From: Pholiota molesta
Lineage: Eukaryota > Basidiomycota > Agaricomycetes > Agaricales > Strophariaceae
Length of the DNA: 64,000 nt
NCBI GenBank assembly: GCA_014925825.1
Contig: JACGCK010000047.1
Location: forward strand, 1 to 64,000
Direction: 5' to 3'
Below the pieces are notes generated by a model, which saw only the letters and a program-made list of their open reading frames with translations, was not told the origin of the DNA and ran no database searches. Of this stretch, positions 1 through 11,708 are shown piece after piece. The translations under genes and the position numbers were made by a program. Positions within the stretch are counted from its first letter, which is position 1, and the number at the start of each line of letters is the position of its first letter.

Positions 1-869
1 GAGGCGACGACGACTGAGAAACTTTAAGGACTGAACCCCTCGCGGTGGGCTCCAGAAATGATGCGCCTAGCGTCGTATATAGTGTGCAAAGTGAATGACA
101 AACAAACACCTATCAATGACACGACGTGAGTGGCAAGTAGCGCGAGATTGGGTTCGTGATATCCTTCTCAGTCAAGGTCTGTCCGGGAGACGCGGTCGGA
201 AGGGCCGCGACGGCAACTTGAAGTCTCTTGGGTATCTGCGACGGTCGTGCGGACGCGGTGCGACGAGGTGACTGTGAGAATGTGACGAGTGCGGATAACT
301 GGCAACGCTGCGCGACGAGATGAATTTAGAACGAAGTACACGCGACGCGACGAGACGAACGAGGTTGGAGACGCAGTTATGAGGGTACACGCAGTCGGGC
401 GCAAGGTTTTACGAGATACAACTGAATTCTGTAATCCGGGAGGGGAAGCAAAACTGTGTTTTTTATGGAAGTTACAGGATTTAAGTAGTAAACACGCGAT
501 CAAAACATATGAAATAATACGGAGCTAGAACTGAGGAACTGATGATAGAAAAGCGCGAAGCGAGAGCGGCGATGCATGCCGATGAAAGGAGGTGAAATAA
601 AATACCAGGAACGGAAGGCGTAGAGGGGACGGCGCACAAGGGCGCGAGCGCGGACGGACTAAAAATAGAAACAGACACTATAGGCCCACATGCTGAGTCG
701 GGAAAGGGTGCCGGCGATCCGAATGGAGCGGATCGTGTTGAGATCTGCGCGCGATAGCTGTTAGAGGTCGGTCGGCCGACGCTGGCTGTCGAGCGACGAG
801 AGTTGTCCGAGTGATTGACAGTGCACGTGTACGGGCGACCTGGCGAGGGCGTAGGCGTGTTCACGTGAT
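1..869. other. Unassigned flank left of the Ty3 remnant
   Basis: No convincing gene is visible. Open frames here are short and lack recognisable motifs. On the minus strand this stretch lies downstream of the protease of the Ty3/gypsy remnant, where reverse transcriptase would be expected, but no RT motif could be read in any frame. Confidence 0.4.
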
Positions 870-984
870 ATGGCCGCGACCTTGGATAACAAGCGTATGT
901 GTATGCGTCCGAGGAGTACAGTGAGCGCGGTGCATGCGCGTCCGATTTGGGCGGTTTTCAGGGGGTACAGGGATGCGGGGCGCA

Positions 985-2058
985 TCAACGCTGCCCTCGG
1001 AGCAACTGATTCCGGCATGTCCGGGACCGCTTCAGCAATGCAAAGGCCTCACGAGGTGTCCGCACACGCTGGCCACTCCCACTTCGGTTCGTCTTCCGTG
1101 CACGCGCAACACGCGGTACGGCAGAAGCCCCCTCCGATCTATCCAGCAGCCCCAACCTCTCCAAATCAGCCGCGGGCACAACCTCCTCCCCCCTCTTCAA
1201 TGCCGCCGCAATCCTGCGAGCCTCACGTCGAGCATGTTCCAGGACCGACTTGCGAGGCGGGCAGCGTGGCCCACCATGTGGCACCACAGCTGCTGCACGC
1301 TGTCCTGTAGGCTCCGGAGCTGGCAAACAATGCTCGCGACAGAACGCGGAGCGAAAATCTACCAGAGATCGTTCCCAATCGATTGCCGGATTGTGACGTC
1401 GCAGCCAGTTCAAGCCCAAAATCAAGTTATCGTCACCAATATCAGCAACCTCGAAGACCAATACCTCCGAGTGGTCGCCAATGTACACCCGTAGGTGGAC
1501 CTCATGTGTGATAAGGCCAGACCTAACCTCTGAATTATCAACCATGCGCAGACGCAGTCCACGCTTTTTTCTTATAATAGGCAAGTTGTGCTGCTCCACA
1601 AACCGTGGGTGTACAAAGCAACAACTCGCCCCGGAATCAATCATCGCAAGAGAAGCCACGATACGGAGTTGAAGAAGGGCCGCAGGGTCTTGTATATGGA
1701 TAGTAATCGGTATCTCGAAGGACGAAAATGGAGAATGAGGTGCCCGCGCACGAACCACAGCAACGCGCTTGTGCCGCCGCCGTCGCCGCTTAGGTATGTG
1801 TCGTTCTTCATTTGGACCAAGCAAAAGAGATTGATTACTAGTCGGGGCCAATACAGAAAACCTGTTGACTGCACTCGGTGCGACCGTACGAGGCAGTCCT
1901 ACGCAAAACCCTTCCCAGGCTCCTCCGAAGGCGACGAACCCGAGCCCGATGCTGCCTTCTGCATCGCAAGAACCTCCTTGACAAGCGCGGCCTTCAAAGA
2001 TGCTGCATAAGTGGGGCAGTCCACTGCAAAATGTCCCTCGCCCCCACAAGCAAAGCAT
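985..2058 (-). pseudogene. pol: Truncated Ty3/gypsy pol (retropepsin only)
   Basis: This frame overlaps the end of gag and continues as pol. It carries an aspartic protease: the catalytic motif IDSGASCCFVH, preceded by a hydrophobic strand and followed about 50 residues later by LILGLNWLRRHNPAIDW, the second retropepsin signature with the ILGLxWL pattern. A basic stretch (PKRRRRRHKR) precedes the protease. After about 100 further residues of Arg/Glu-rich linker the frame stops at 985. The normal continuation into reverse transcriptase is absent. The first ~90 residues mainly shadow the gag end, so translation probably enters by frameshift around 1900-2050. Confidence 0.8.
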
Positions 2059-3119
2059 GTCCGCCGAGAACGCCCAGACACACGCTTCGCCGCATCCACG
2101 TCCATCGCGTTCGGGTCCCTCGAAGCTGGCGGATTCGATTTCACCACGGCTGGCAAGGTGGCTGACTGGTTGCCCACAGGACGGGCAGGCACCGCCGGCT
2201 TAGCACCCGATGACGTGCCCGAGCCCTGCGACCCCGCCTGCTTCCCTTGCCGCTTCGCCACCTCAATATCCGCCAACCGCGCCTCGCGACGGAGCAGAAT
2301 GTCCTGGGCTTCGTCAACCGTGCGGTAATCAGTGTTCACCAAGGCCTCCTTCGCAGCGACATTCAACCCCGCCCAGAACCGCTCCTTCACAAACTCGCTC
2401 CCTTGGTCCGCAGCCGCAAGCTTGACGGTGAGTTCCTTAAACTCCGTGCAGTACTGGGTAATTGACTTGGAACCCTGCACCAGAACCGAGAGCTTCCGAA
2501 GTGCCTCCGCCGCCGCGTCGCGTGTGCAGAATGTCTCCTTGAACAGGCGAATCCACTCTGTCCAAACAAATCGAGCCGGATTGGAGTCGCGATCACCATG
2601 GGACGTAAGAGTTGATGACCAACTGAAAGCCTGTCCGGTAAGGAAAGACTCCGCCCACAGGATCTTCTGCTCGTCGCTCACAAAGCTCTCAAACAGAGCG
2701 GCATTCGAGATTTGGCGAATGAACTGGTCAGCCAGATCTTTTGGAGGCTTCCCATCAAACTTCGCAGGTGGGGAGACCTTTGGGGCATGAGAAGCAATAC
2801 CACGCGCCACATGTGCCTGAGTATTCCGCAACTCAGTCTCCAACACGGCCACCCGACGAAGCGCATCACCTAGCTCCTTCCGGAGCTCGGCTAACTGGGC
2901 GCCAGACTGGGCCTCGCGACGAAGCATATCGCCCAGCTCCGTTTGGAGCTCGGCAAATTGGGCGCTAAACTGTGCCTTGACCTGATCGAAGACAGCCCTG
3001 CCAACCGCCAGTATCTCGGGTGCCAGTGGCTCGGGGGCAGGAGACGAGGTTACTGAGGCCTCTGGCTGCACCACCGAAGCCGGGGGTAGGTGCTGCTGCT
3101 GCGCGGGATCGCCGTCCAT
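1899..3119 (-). CDS. gag: Ty3/gypsy Gag polyprotein
   Basis: This is the structural protein of the retrotransposon capsid. The frame is open from 3179, but the preferred start is the ATG at 3119 (MDGDPAQQQ), giving about 406 residues. The first quarter is Pro/Ala-rich, followed by a heptad-like segment with repeated AELxxELGDxLRR units that could form a coiled coil. The middle is a retrotransposon Gag capsid domain (a FVWTEWIRLFKETF-type core followed by ITQYCTEFKEL). The C-terminal part has a zinc knuckle, CFACGGEGHFAVDC, matching CX2CX4HX4C for nucleic-acid binding. The stop is at 1899, inside the start of the overlapping pol frame, as expected for frameshift expression. The frame is intact although the element lacks its polymerase. 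Confidence 0.88.
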   Translation of the reverse strand: MDGDPAQQQHLPPASVVQPEASVTSSPAPEPLAPEILAVGRAVFDQVKAQFSAQFAELQTELGDMLRREAQSGAQLAELRKELGDALRRVAVLETELRNTQAHVARGIASHAPKVSPPAKFDGKPPKDLADQFIRQISNAALFESFVSDEQKILWAESFLTGQAFSWSSTLTSHGDRDSNPARFVWTEWIRLFKETFCTRDAAAEALRKLSVLVQGSKSITQYCTEFKELTVKLAAADQGSEFVKERFWAGLNVAAKEALVNTDYRTVDEAQDILLRREARLADIEVAKRQGKQAGSQGSGTSSGAKPAVPARPVGNQSATLPAVVKSNPPASRDPNAMDVDAAKRVSGRSRRTCFACGGEGHFAVDCPTYAASLKAALVKEVLAMQKAASGSGSSPSEEPGKGFA

Positions 3120-3181
3120 CGTATTCCGAGGATTTCCGAAGGTGTGAAAATTTCTGTGTAATTTGAGACTTTTGACCAAGT

Positions 3182-3362
3182 GTTAGGGTGCTGGCGAGAA
3201 GGCGCAACGCGGGACCGACAGACGCTAAGAACGAAGATGTATAGAAGTACGTAGACATGGAATGTACAAACGAACGTACCTAAGAACGAAGTGGTCAAAA
3301 GTGAAGAGTAAAACGGTAGTCTACGGAAGATAAAGAGGAAGGTAGTCACGTGTATCGTGACA
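3182..3362 (-). repeat. Candidate 5' LTR of the Ty3 remnant
   Basis: On the minus strand the segment starts TGTCACGATACACG and ends CCTAACA, so it has the TG...CA ends of an LTR. It lies just upstream of gag and is followed by CTTGGTCAAAAG, a plausible primer-binding context. There is no partner copy in the window to confirm it, so the boundaries are inferred. Confidence 0.4.
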
Positions 3363-4089
3363 CCAATTCGCCATGAACAATGTATATCCTTCGAATGTTT
3401 TATACATCCTAAGTGATAGTACGATCTCTTATGTAGGATTGCTGAGAAAAAATTGTAGTTGGTACGTATATTAGCTTATATATGCTACTTGTCAATCCTT
3501 CATTGAAATCATATCATAATAACTGATTCAACTGATAACTTGCTGATAACAGAAAGCATATGATAATTCAGAACTTGGGCGCTTTTACTTAATTTACACA
3601 GGCAAGTAAGATTGACAGCTTTATAAAGAAATAGCAGGTAGACTAGCTGGTGCTATTCTTGTTGAATAGCTTTTTTGTGGAGCCAAGGGCATCAGTTTAA
3701 AGGAAGTGACAATCGACGAATAAAATAAGCGCCCATTGAGCGCCCGTCTATGAATCCGCAATTCACGCGCACATAGATTGTCAACGGAAATTCATACGTA
3801 TATCGTAGACTATACATTACAATTGTAGTCTTTTTTACAGACTTGGGGAAGTTTTATAGACCTAGATTGACGATCGGATCCAAAACCTTTACATTATATA
3901 TGAGGATTTTATCATATGACAACGTCGCGACATATACTTCATTTCTGTACGTCCTGACATCTAACAAATTTTATTTACCTTATATTTATGCATATAGTAT
4001 AGTTTTTAATCGCTCTACTACATAATTAGACAGATCTCGCGACGGGAACAGGTCAGATCGTCGTCGTCGTTGCTGAATGGGCTGCGCGC
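3363..4089. other. AT-rich intergenic stretch
   Basis: No gene is seen. The DNA is AT-rich with TATATA-type runs and contrasts sharply with the GC-rich repeat that follows. Confidence 0.5.
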
Positions 4090-5640
4090 GGCATTAGCCG
4101 AAGCGGAGTTTGAACTCTTTGTTGATGGTTGAACGAACTTCAACCAACACGCCGTGTTCATTCCCCCACCGGTCCCGTCTCACCTCGCTCGCGTCCGCTC
4201 TCCCCGCTCACCTACGCACAAGTCCCATCTCGACGCTGGTGGGTGCTGGATGGAGGAACCAAGGGAAGACCCGACGAGAGGGAGATCCACAAGGTGTGTG
4301 GCTGGCCAGCCGTCACGACACGTCACTGACTCTGTAGGAACCCCCACAGCAATACCACGAGCTCGTCGATTGCGACGAGCAGGTCTATGAAGACCACGTC
4401 ACGCCTCTCCCCGCCACCTCATGCCCTTGTCGACGCCGCTGGTCCTGTACCCCCACTCTGACACTCGATCCCACGGGAATCTCAGTGGGCGGTTGCGACG
4501 AACCACGGACGATGGAACGGCCGACGGCAAACCGGTCGGGACGACAGGCGGGCGGCGGTGCAGTGGAAGCCGGGTTTCGCCAGGTGTGCCCCGGCTCCCT
4601 GCTCACCCCTCCCATCCCACCCTGCCCCTCCGTCTCACAGCCTTTCGGGAGCGCGCTGCAGCGCTCCCTCCTCTAGGTGCGCTATTACGGATGCATGCGA
4701 ACCGGCGGGGCCCAGCCGCCTCCTCGATGACGGGCACGGCGCATGAAGACCGCTAGGTGCCGGCGCACGATGACGGATGACGCGACACAAGGTGCGCCGT
4801 AGCAACGCCCCTACCACTCCATCCTAATTGTTTTCGCCCGTTCAACAGCCTGTGCGGACGGCGCGGTGCCGTCGACACCTTCAACGCCTTGACACGGCGT
4901 GCTCGAACCAAGCCGCTGCATGCACGCCCCTCTGCACGGCAGGGCACGAACGCGCCGCTTGCCACCCCCGGACGCCTGCGCCCACCGATTCCCTCTCCAC
5001 TCGACGCATCGCCCGCCGACGAGCGCATCCTCTTGTGTCCCCATCCCATCCGCGTTGATGATCCGCCGCGCTGCCCGCACACCACGCCGATGGCCACCCA
5101 CCGCCCACCATGTCATCCGGCGGCACACGAACACCCCCGCCCGCCCGTTGACCAATGGCGCCGGCGCCGGCCCAACGACGGCGGGACAAAGCAGGTGAGT
5201 TGTACCCACCTCCCCATCATCGCCCTCTGACCCCCCTTATGCCCAGCCCCCCGTCATGCCCCAGCGCCTGACGGCAGCAACGATGACCACACACCGCGCA
5301 CCAGTGTGCACGCGAGCATGCAGTTGGCTTGACCACGAAAACCACGATCGCCAGCACAGTGGCGAACATAGCACCGACGGATTCGACTGCCAACACGACT
5401 GCGAGGATGAGCTCGGCGGCAGGTAGCGCGAATGAGGTAGCAACGGAAACGAGCGTCGCAAAAGCAAGAAGGCTTTGAGGGAGTAGGGACAAGTGCGGTG
5501 GTGTGTGCAGAAGGCGTACAGGCATTGGACGCCTGTACGCCTTCCGTGGCACGTAGGACGAGGCAGCTACAGGGAGTACAGTGGGTGGCAAGGAAAGGCG
5601 GCAACGATGCTGACAGTGGAAAGCGTAGCACCAAGGATTA
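4090..5640. repeat. GC-rich non-coding repeat, family of the hAT-like elements
   Basis: A GC-rich block with many overlapping open frames in all six registers and no believable protein. It shares two landmarks with the elements at 13.7-14.7 and 47.1-48.3 kb: an AAGCGGAGTTTGAA box (4097) next to an imperfect inverted repeat of the GTTGA/TCAAC type (4118-4146), and a GGGAAGACCCGA...GGGAGATCC box (about 4262-4290). It is therefore probably a relative of that non-autonomous family. No terminal repeats or target duplication were established. Confidence 0.5.
5510..5544. repeat. Perfect 14-bp hairpin
   Basis: GAAGGCGTACAGGC is followed by a 7-nt loop and its exact reverse complement. It lies in the right part of the GC-rich block. 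Confidence 0.8.
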
Positions 5641-5986
5641 GTTATATTTAGAATAGATCAATGTATAATTAGTAGCCCAATAATATATCTATTTTTATAA
5701 ATTCTTCGTGGGAAAATAAAAGACCCTGAATCCTCCAAGAAGAAGAATTGTTTTGTAAGCTGCTGAAATTCCGCTTTTTAAGAACTTTCCTTTTTAGGAT
5801 GACCCTGACAACAGCAACGAGCAGTGCTCAACATCATGACACACAGTGAGCAGTAGTAGAAGCATAGTGAGCAGCAGCACTGCCACTGGTGATGAGCATA
5901 GAGCACCAGGAAAGGGCGGAAAATATTCAAAGCCAGCTAGGTGAGGTGGCTGTGCCCTGGCAGTTCCCACTCTGGATGCAATATTT

Positions 5987-7114
5987 TTATCCGGGCAACT
6001 GCCACAATTTCATGCATGATATTAACAGACAAGGCTGCGATGTAGGACTGAAACTTTGTTGTCCTGAGGGATCGGCATGCGACTGCGAGTGGTGCGACTG
6101 CGAGTGGTGAGAGGGAGTTTGCGAGCGGCGAGAATGGGGCTGTATATCGTTGCGCGCGTTGTCCCTGTGTGGCGGGGCATGTCGTTCGAAGGTACCGTTG
6201 CCTCGTGAATAGTGGAAGCTCGGTGTGAATGCGTTGAAGCGATCATCAGCGTTGTTGTCCGGACCAGGGGAAGAATAGCGAGCATGTCTGGGAGGAATGA
6301 TTTCAAACTGGGTACTGTTTGGTTGAGGGGAAACTGAGGCTTGCTGGGGAGAAACCGATACGTATGATAAGGCTTGGGATCGCGGCGAGGTGGGTTGTCT
6401 GTTAGAAGCAGGATCGGATTGTGGGTTGAATGCGCTTCGGGATTGCTCGGGAGTCGGGGGCCTGTCTCCTTGTATCTGAGAGTTCGAGGGCTGTTCGTAC
6501 CATCGGTTTGAAGGATATGGCATTGAATTCGAGTTTTGTGAGTGCGTGATGTCTGTGAGCTCGAGATTGGCTTGGAGCTGTTGAGGTGTCCAGCTTCGCG
6601 GATAGGCCATAGGTGGGGTGTCCGGTACGTGAGGCGCCTGAATATGGAATGATGCTCCGGGATCTTGGGGGTTAGAGAATGATCGAGCGGATGAGGAGAT
6701 TGAAAGTTCAGAGTAAAGGTGTCGAAGGCGCGCTAGTCGTCCATTCTGTGTGAGAGGTCGGCAGTAGCGAGATGCAAGCTTGTTGTTGTCATAGTCTTCC
6801 TTTAGATACTGGATTGAGGACATAAATTGTCGTGGGTGATTGAGATCGCTGGTTCCAATGCCGAGTTCCAGTAACAATTGGCTTGAGAGTTCCATAAAAA
6901 GTTCGGGCTGCATGCGAAGTTCCCTGAGTACATTATCGAGTTGTTCGTTGTAGGTTCGTCCTTGATGCGAGCGTAGAGTAACCGGATTTGCGGGTTGAGT
7001 GGGTGTTGGGCTAATGGAACTGGAATGGCGAGTGGAAGATCGAGAACGAGAAGGGTCAGGTGGAGAGGTATCCTGCGGGATCGGGGAATTTGGGTTGGTG
7101 TTATTGCTAGCCAT
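5987..7114 (-). CDS. Hypothetical Ser/Pro/Gln/His-rich protein
   Basis: An intact 375-codon frame with no intron needed. The N-terminal 45 residues are Ser/Pro-rich. Residues ~50-135 look folded (QLDNVLRELRMQPELFMEL, then a Leu-rich helix). The C-terminal two thirds is low-complexity, with repeated SHHSQSHHSQSH near the end. No known domain is recognised. It lies downstream of, and in the same orientation as, the large transposase gene at 7.7-11.3 kb and could be an accessory ORF of that element. The alternative is an unrelated orphan or Gag-like protein. Confidence 0.5.
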   Translation of the reverse strand: MASNNTNPNSPIPQDTSPPDPSRSRSSTRHSSSISPTPTQPANPVTLRSHQGRTYNEQLDNVLRELRMQPELFMELSSQLLLELGIGTSDLNHPRQFMSSIQYLKEDYDNNKLASRYCRPLTQNGRLARLRHLYSELSISSSARSFSNPQDPGASFHIQAPHVPDTPPMAYPRSWTPQQLQANLELTDITHSQNSNSMPYPSNRWYEQPSNSQIQGDRPPTPEQSRSAFNPQSDPASNRQPTSPRSQALSYVSVSPQQASVSPQPNSTQFEIIPPRHARYSSPGPDNNADDRFNAFTPSFHYSRGNGTFERHAPPHRDNARNDIQPHSRRSQTPSHHSQSHHSQSHADPSGQQSFSPTSQPCLLISCMKLWQLPG

Positions 7115-7139
7115 GGGTCAAAGGGGCGTTGGATCCTCA

Positions 7140-7667
7140 ATATTCTGTTAGGACCGAGCTAAGGGGGAATACGATCGAAGGGCAAAGACGCTGAGTTCGA
7201 CGGATGGCGAGCGCTAAGTCAAGGTCTTGGCGAAATGATGCCGAGGGGCCGAGACGTCGAGGTGTCGAGAAGGCGTTTGACAGATGAATGCTAGGGTCGG
7301 AGACGAGATCGAGACGTAGAGGCGAGATCGAGACGAGAGATAAGAGGCTTGAGAGAATCAGACACGAGAGAAGAGTGGTTAAACGTTAATATTGAGGATG
7401 GGGTTTACAGAATATAGACACGAGTATTTATAGATAAAGGTAGTGAGTGGCACTAGGAAATGGGGAACAATAGACTATAACAGAGGAGTGGCTAGATGAG
7501 TGGCAATTGATGGGTATCTAAGAGGAAACAAAGAGAAGAAGATCATGTATGGAGACGTAGAAAAGAACAAAGATGAGTGGCAAAGGTTGACGAGTGGCGA
7601 GTATACGAGCCACGAGGAAACATGCGCGGGACATGCGCGAGCGTGATGTGAGACGGAAATGTACGGG
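7140..7667. other. Purine-rich stretch between ORF and transposase gene
   Basis: Contains many imperfect GAGACGAGA/GAGATCGAGACG repeats around 7200-7380. No gene is seen. Confidence 0.5.
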
Positions 7668-10600
7668 TCATGACAGAAGTTTGATAAACATGTTCTGGGC
7701 CTCGACACCCCCACGAAGGTAATAGAATGCATAATGAATTAATTCACCAGGGTTGACATCTGAATTTAGGCCTTCAACATCCTGCCGAATCGGGCGCCCT
7801 TGATTTGCCATGTCATTATATGCATACACTTTCTGGGCTCCTGGGCTGCCGCTAATATATTTGGCGGTGAAGTGCGAGTTATTTGAGGTTGAGGTGGCCA
7901 TCGCATATCTGACAAGGTCATAAACAATATTATGATGTTGAGCAGCTTCTTCAGAGAGTGGAACAATCGTTGAAGGTAAATCCCATGAGTCTGTCTTCTC
8001 ATCATCTTTCTTGTCCAAGTTCTTCTCTAATTCGATTGGAAACAGGACTGGAATGGATACCACAAGGTCGGTAATGTCTTGTCGATCTCCAGGGCATAAG
8101 CAGATGCTATCTTTTACCCGCCAACATCCTGGTCGGTCTACAGGAGACTTGTTTATGGAGAAGTACTCATCCAGGTATGCGGCAACGTTTCCTGAATACA
8201 ACCGCCTAACATTGTTCCCCAGATGTAGAAATGGTTGTCGCCGTGGAGTCTGGAGAATTTCAACATGGAGACCACCAGTGTCGGAACCTCCAGAGCACTC
8301 GCAAATGTCCAATAGAAGTGTTTGAAAGTAGTTGACCACTCGCTGGCATCCGGCTTTGTCATAATCCATGCGGACAAGACCACCGACGTAAACCTATGCA
8401 CAAAAGGTATGGTAAGGCATTTGAACATGAGAATATATGTTAAATGACTTACCCAAAGGGAGTCAAAGTTCCCAATGGGTGCAATTAATCGACGCTGCCT
8501 TAGCTCCCTTCGGAACTTGTCGCGCTGTGATGATAGTGTTTGAGCTATTTTGCCTGATATGTTTGGAGCATGCATGAGCTTCTGACGGCCTGCGAGGGTA
8601 GCATACAAGGTCAATATTGCTGAGGTTTTTGGGAGATGTTTACAAAGCGTTGATAATTCCTCTAGGCCCCCTGTGGATAAAGCGATATAGATTAGCTCCA
8701 ATGAGGTGTCAAGCCAGCAAGAATTTTTGTCCCATCGATAGCTCTGTGGGCCAAATTCGGATCCATGGGGGGCTGCCAGTGATACCGGAAATTCAGAGGT
8801 ACTATCGGTATCTGAATCACCATTGAAGGAAGTGCCGGAATCTGAGGAGGATGGGCTGGGTTGCTTGGGTTTTCTAGATTGGATTCGCGTTTGTCGTTTT
8901 TGTGGGTGTGCGTCTTTCTTTGATGATTTTGTCAGCTTGAGCGCTTTAACAGTATCCGGTGGGCGGCCGTCATTATTGACTTTTTTGTGTTTAGTAGGTT
9001 TTTTGAGGATTTCTTTGCTTGTATCTGGAGCTCGCCCATCATTATGTTTTCTCTTTTTGGCTGAAGGATCGGGGGCCCGTGAATTTTTGGTTCGTCCAAT
9101 ATTATCAGCCAAAACTTTCCATGGCTCCTTTTCCCCATAATGTGTTCTGATACCAGCTAAATCACAGGTTGGGTATTCAGTAGCACCGAATTTGTTATAA
9201 CAAAAACATGCACTTAAAACAGAGTTATACATCCGCTCATAATATTTGGCGACCGCATACAAGCCTTTTAGTCCTCCGAATACATCATGGTCACGACCAC
9301 AGGCACTATAGAGCTTCCAATGCATCGCCTCTTCCGCATTATTGGTGTCTGGAAGGCTCTCCCAGAGTTCGATATCCATTTTGCATTCGGAATCACAAAG
9401 CATTGCAGTGTGCGCCGGTCGGGTCCACCATTTCATCCATGCTGTGAGTTTGGGATATTCGGATATGACCAGTTCTGCTCGGGCTATGAACTCCTGGCTA
9501 TTGGGAGCATCGAGAAGGGCAAGAGCTCGTGAAACGAAATAATCAGCCATAAATGGGTCTACAGCAGCACTGATACAGCTGACTCGGGTAACTCCTGCTC
9601 TGAAATGTTCCCTACATCCTTTGAGCAAAGCCTGACCAGCAGCTTTGAGCTCGTCAATGGAACGTGAATTTCCCGGTTGAAGTTGCCAGAATTTGGTGAA
9701 TGCGTCAATAAAGCCTAAGCGTTCAGCCTCACTAAAGTCCATAACCTAGGAAATGGGTTTATAAGACAGTCATATAGATATTAACATTCTAAAAACGTAC
9801 CCCAGCAAAAAAACGGTCAACGACTTCGATAGACCTGGCTTTTGCTTCCTCGGCGATGCTTTGGAACACTGCACGGAAGTGATGCTTGAAGTGCTCAGCA
9901 CTTGCGCCATTTGTATATGAAAAAACGCCAGGGATCCAACAGTTAAGAAGTGGACAGTAGGATGAGGTGACCATTAATATTGCCCCGCAATCTCGCCACC
10001 AACCATGTGCCCCATCATTGACCATTCCATTGATAGGGCCCTCCAAGAGATTCTCTTTGAAAAGCTGTTGTCGCATCAATGGTGACTGGAAGCAGAAGAC
10101 AGTGATTTTTCCGAGGGATGAGTGAATAAGAAAGCCGGGATGTTCTGTGTCGAAGTCTTCAAAAGCTTGGATAAAGGTCTCCGCTGTTCCTGTTCCATTT
10201 ATGGTTTTCTTCAGTTTCGTTTGTTCGTAGCTAATGCGATCTGGATTGGAAAGGGCAGGTGAAATATCCGCAACTGATTTGCCAGGCCCGCCAAGTTCAG
10301 GTGGACCCACAAGGAGTCCTAGAGGTCCAGTTTGAGGGTGGTGTTTCACAATATTATTGAATTGTGCACGTTCATGTTGGAGAAGGTGGATAGGAGGAGG
10401 CCGCAGATGTGGGTGATAACCTGGATGAACGAAATGTATGCCACCTTTCCATTCCCATGTGGTCAAAACGATACCGCACTCTTCTTCATAGAGTTCCGCC
10501 CCGCATTTACATGGTATTTGAAGCTTGTTATGGGAGCCTTCATCAGTGGTAGGCCGCCGTACAACAATTTCACAGTCTTCGTTTCGACATAGAATAACAC

Positions 10601-11060
10601 CACGGCACCTTCTTGTTCTTGTAAGTCCATCCTGCCATTGCTCTGCATTTATCTGACCGGTATATCCGCCATTATACTTCCAGCACCAGTGACTGCAAAA
10701 ATTGTTGGTGGCCTTGAATTCTTCATGTGTGAAGTCTCGTTCAATAAATCCATCTGGCCATGGATCCCAGATGACAGGTGGTGGCACTGAAGGAGGCGAG
10801 ACAGTGCCAGGGGCCGGCAGTGATGGAGGAGGAGGAGCGGAAGGAGGGTTTGGTCCAGTGGAAGGGGATGAAACAGGAATAAAGGTACCATCGGTAGTAC
10901 GAGTGTACAAGGTTGAATTTTCTTGCTGAGCATCTAGTTACAGATTACGGAAACCTTAGGCATAAATGGCGTCAGCGAGATGGAAGGTTTCACTTACTGC
11001 TCGTGATCTTGGAGGTGTCTTGATACGACAGTCCAGGCTGAGTATATCCAGTTAAATTTC
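7668..11060 (-). CDS. MULE-type transposase with GCM-like zinc domain and C-terminal USP-like protease
   Basis: Exons read as 11060-10998, 10933-9801, 9745-8453 and 8393-7668, all with GT/AG and matching phase. One more upstream exon ending at 11273 is likely and the true start is unresolved. The N-terminus is Pro-rich. A Cys/His zinc domain follows (CxGVILCRNEDC, CKCGAELYEEEC, then HPGYHPH), of the GCM/WRKY-like type known from MULE transposases. The core has VNDGAHGWW and the FAGVMDFSEAERLGF region, typical of basidiomycete transposases that carry this zinc domain. After a Lys-rich linker with three repeats of an AP/PPD-containing unit, the tail has WDKNSCWLD (Cys box) and HFTAKY...VYAYND (His box), as in ubiquitin-specific proteases. 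The three main exons give about 1,050 residues. No disabling mutation was seen. Confidence 0.78.
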
Positions 11061-11523
11061 CTAATAAATGGGAATGAGTTGGTTTAATTCAAATCCCAGC
11101 AGAGTTATTGGCTACCATGAGGACCATAAATTGGTATAAGTTGTGATTGTATTGTAGTAACTTGGTCGCTAACTTGATTCGTAGGTTTGAAGTAATTTAA
11201 AAGATGGTGTATAAAGCCCTATATCAAGTCAGAGTGAATTAAAGAATCGAAAAACGTGGTATTTTGACTTACCAGCATTACTGGGAGAGGTAATGATATG
11301 CGTTCCAGAAGATGAGTTAAATTTTATCAGGCAAAGGACGGTAGCGATGAGGAATCTCTCGAAAAGGAAAAAAAAACAATCACTTGATCTATATTCCAAA
11401 TATGGTTGACTCGATCATACATGACTATATAAGGCAAGTAACAATTACTCTGATATATTTGTCTTAGGCGCTCATAAGCATGGATAAGTATGTGTTTTCT
11501 CTGTATATATACTCTAAGCATGG

Positions 11524-11708
11524 CCCAGCGTGGAGTAGCGTGAAGTGGGAAAAGCAGCGTGAGGTAGCGTGCATTAGCGTGAGGTAGCGTGCATTAGCGT
11601 GAAGGTAGCGTGAGGTAGCGTGAAGGTAGCGTGAGGTAGCGTGAGGTAGCGTGAAGTAGCGTGGAGGTAGCGTGAAGGTAGCGTGAAGTAGCGTGGAGGT
11701 AGCGTGGC
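11524..11708. repeat. AGCGTG minisatellite, 17 units
   Basis: Seventeen copies of AGCGTG spaced 10-12 bp apart, mostly as TAGCGTGAGG, TAGCGTGAAGG or TAGCGTGCAT. It lies just upstream of the transposase gene, so it may be a subterminal binding array of that element. Confidence 0.9.

Larger units (their letters stand above)
870..3362 (-). mobile_element. Truncated Ty3/gypsy-type LTR retrotransposon
   Basis: Reading right to left, the element has a possible LTR, a gag gene with a CCHC zinc knuckle, and an overlapping pol frame with an aspartic protease. Reverse transcriptase, RNase H and integrase are missing to the left, so it cannot be autonomous. The left limit is set only where the protease frame and its tail end. 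No second LTR was recognised. Confidence 0.75.

Noticed and set aside
5217..5591. 124-codon hydrophobic minus-strand frame in the GC-rich block
   Set aside because: Competing frames overlap on both strands, the hairpin at 5510 lies in it, and it has no homology that I recognise.
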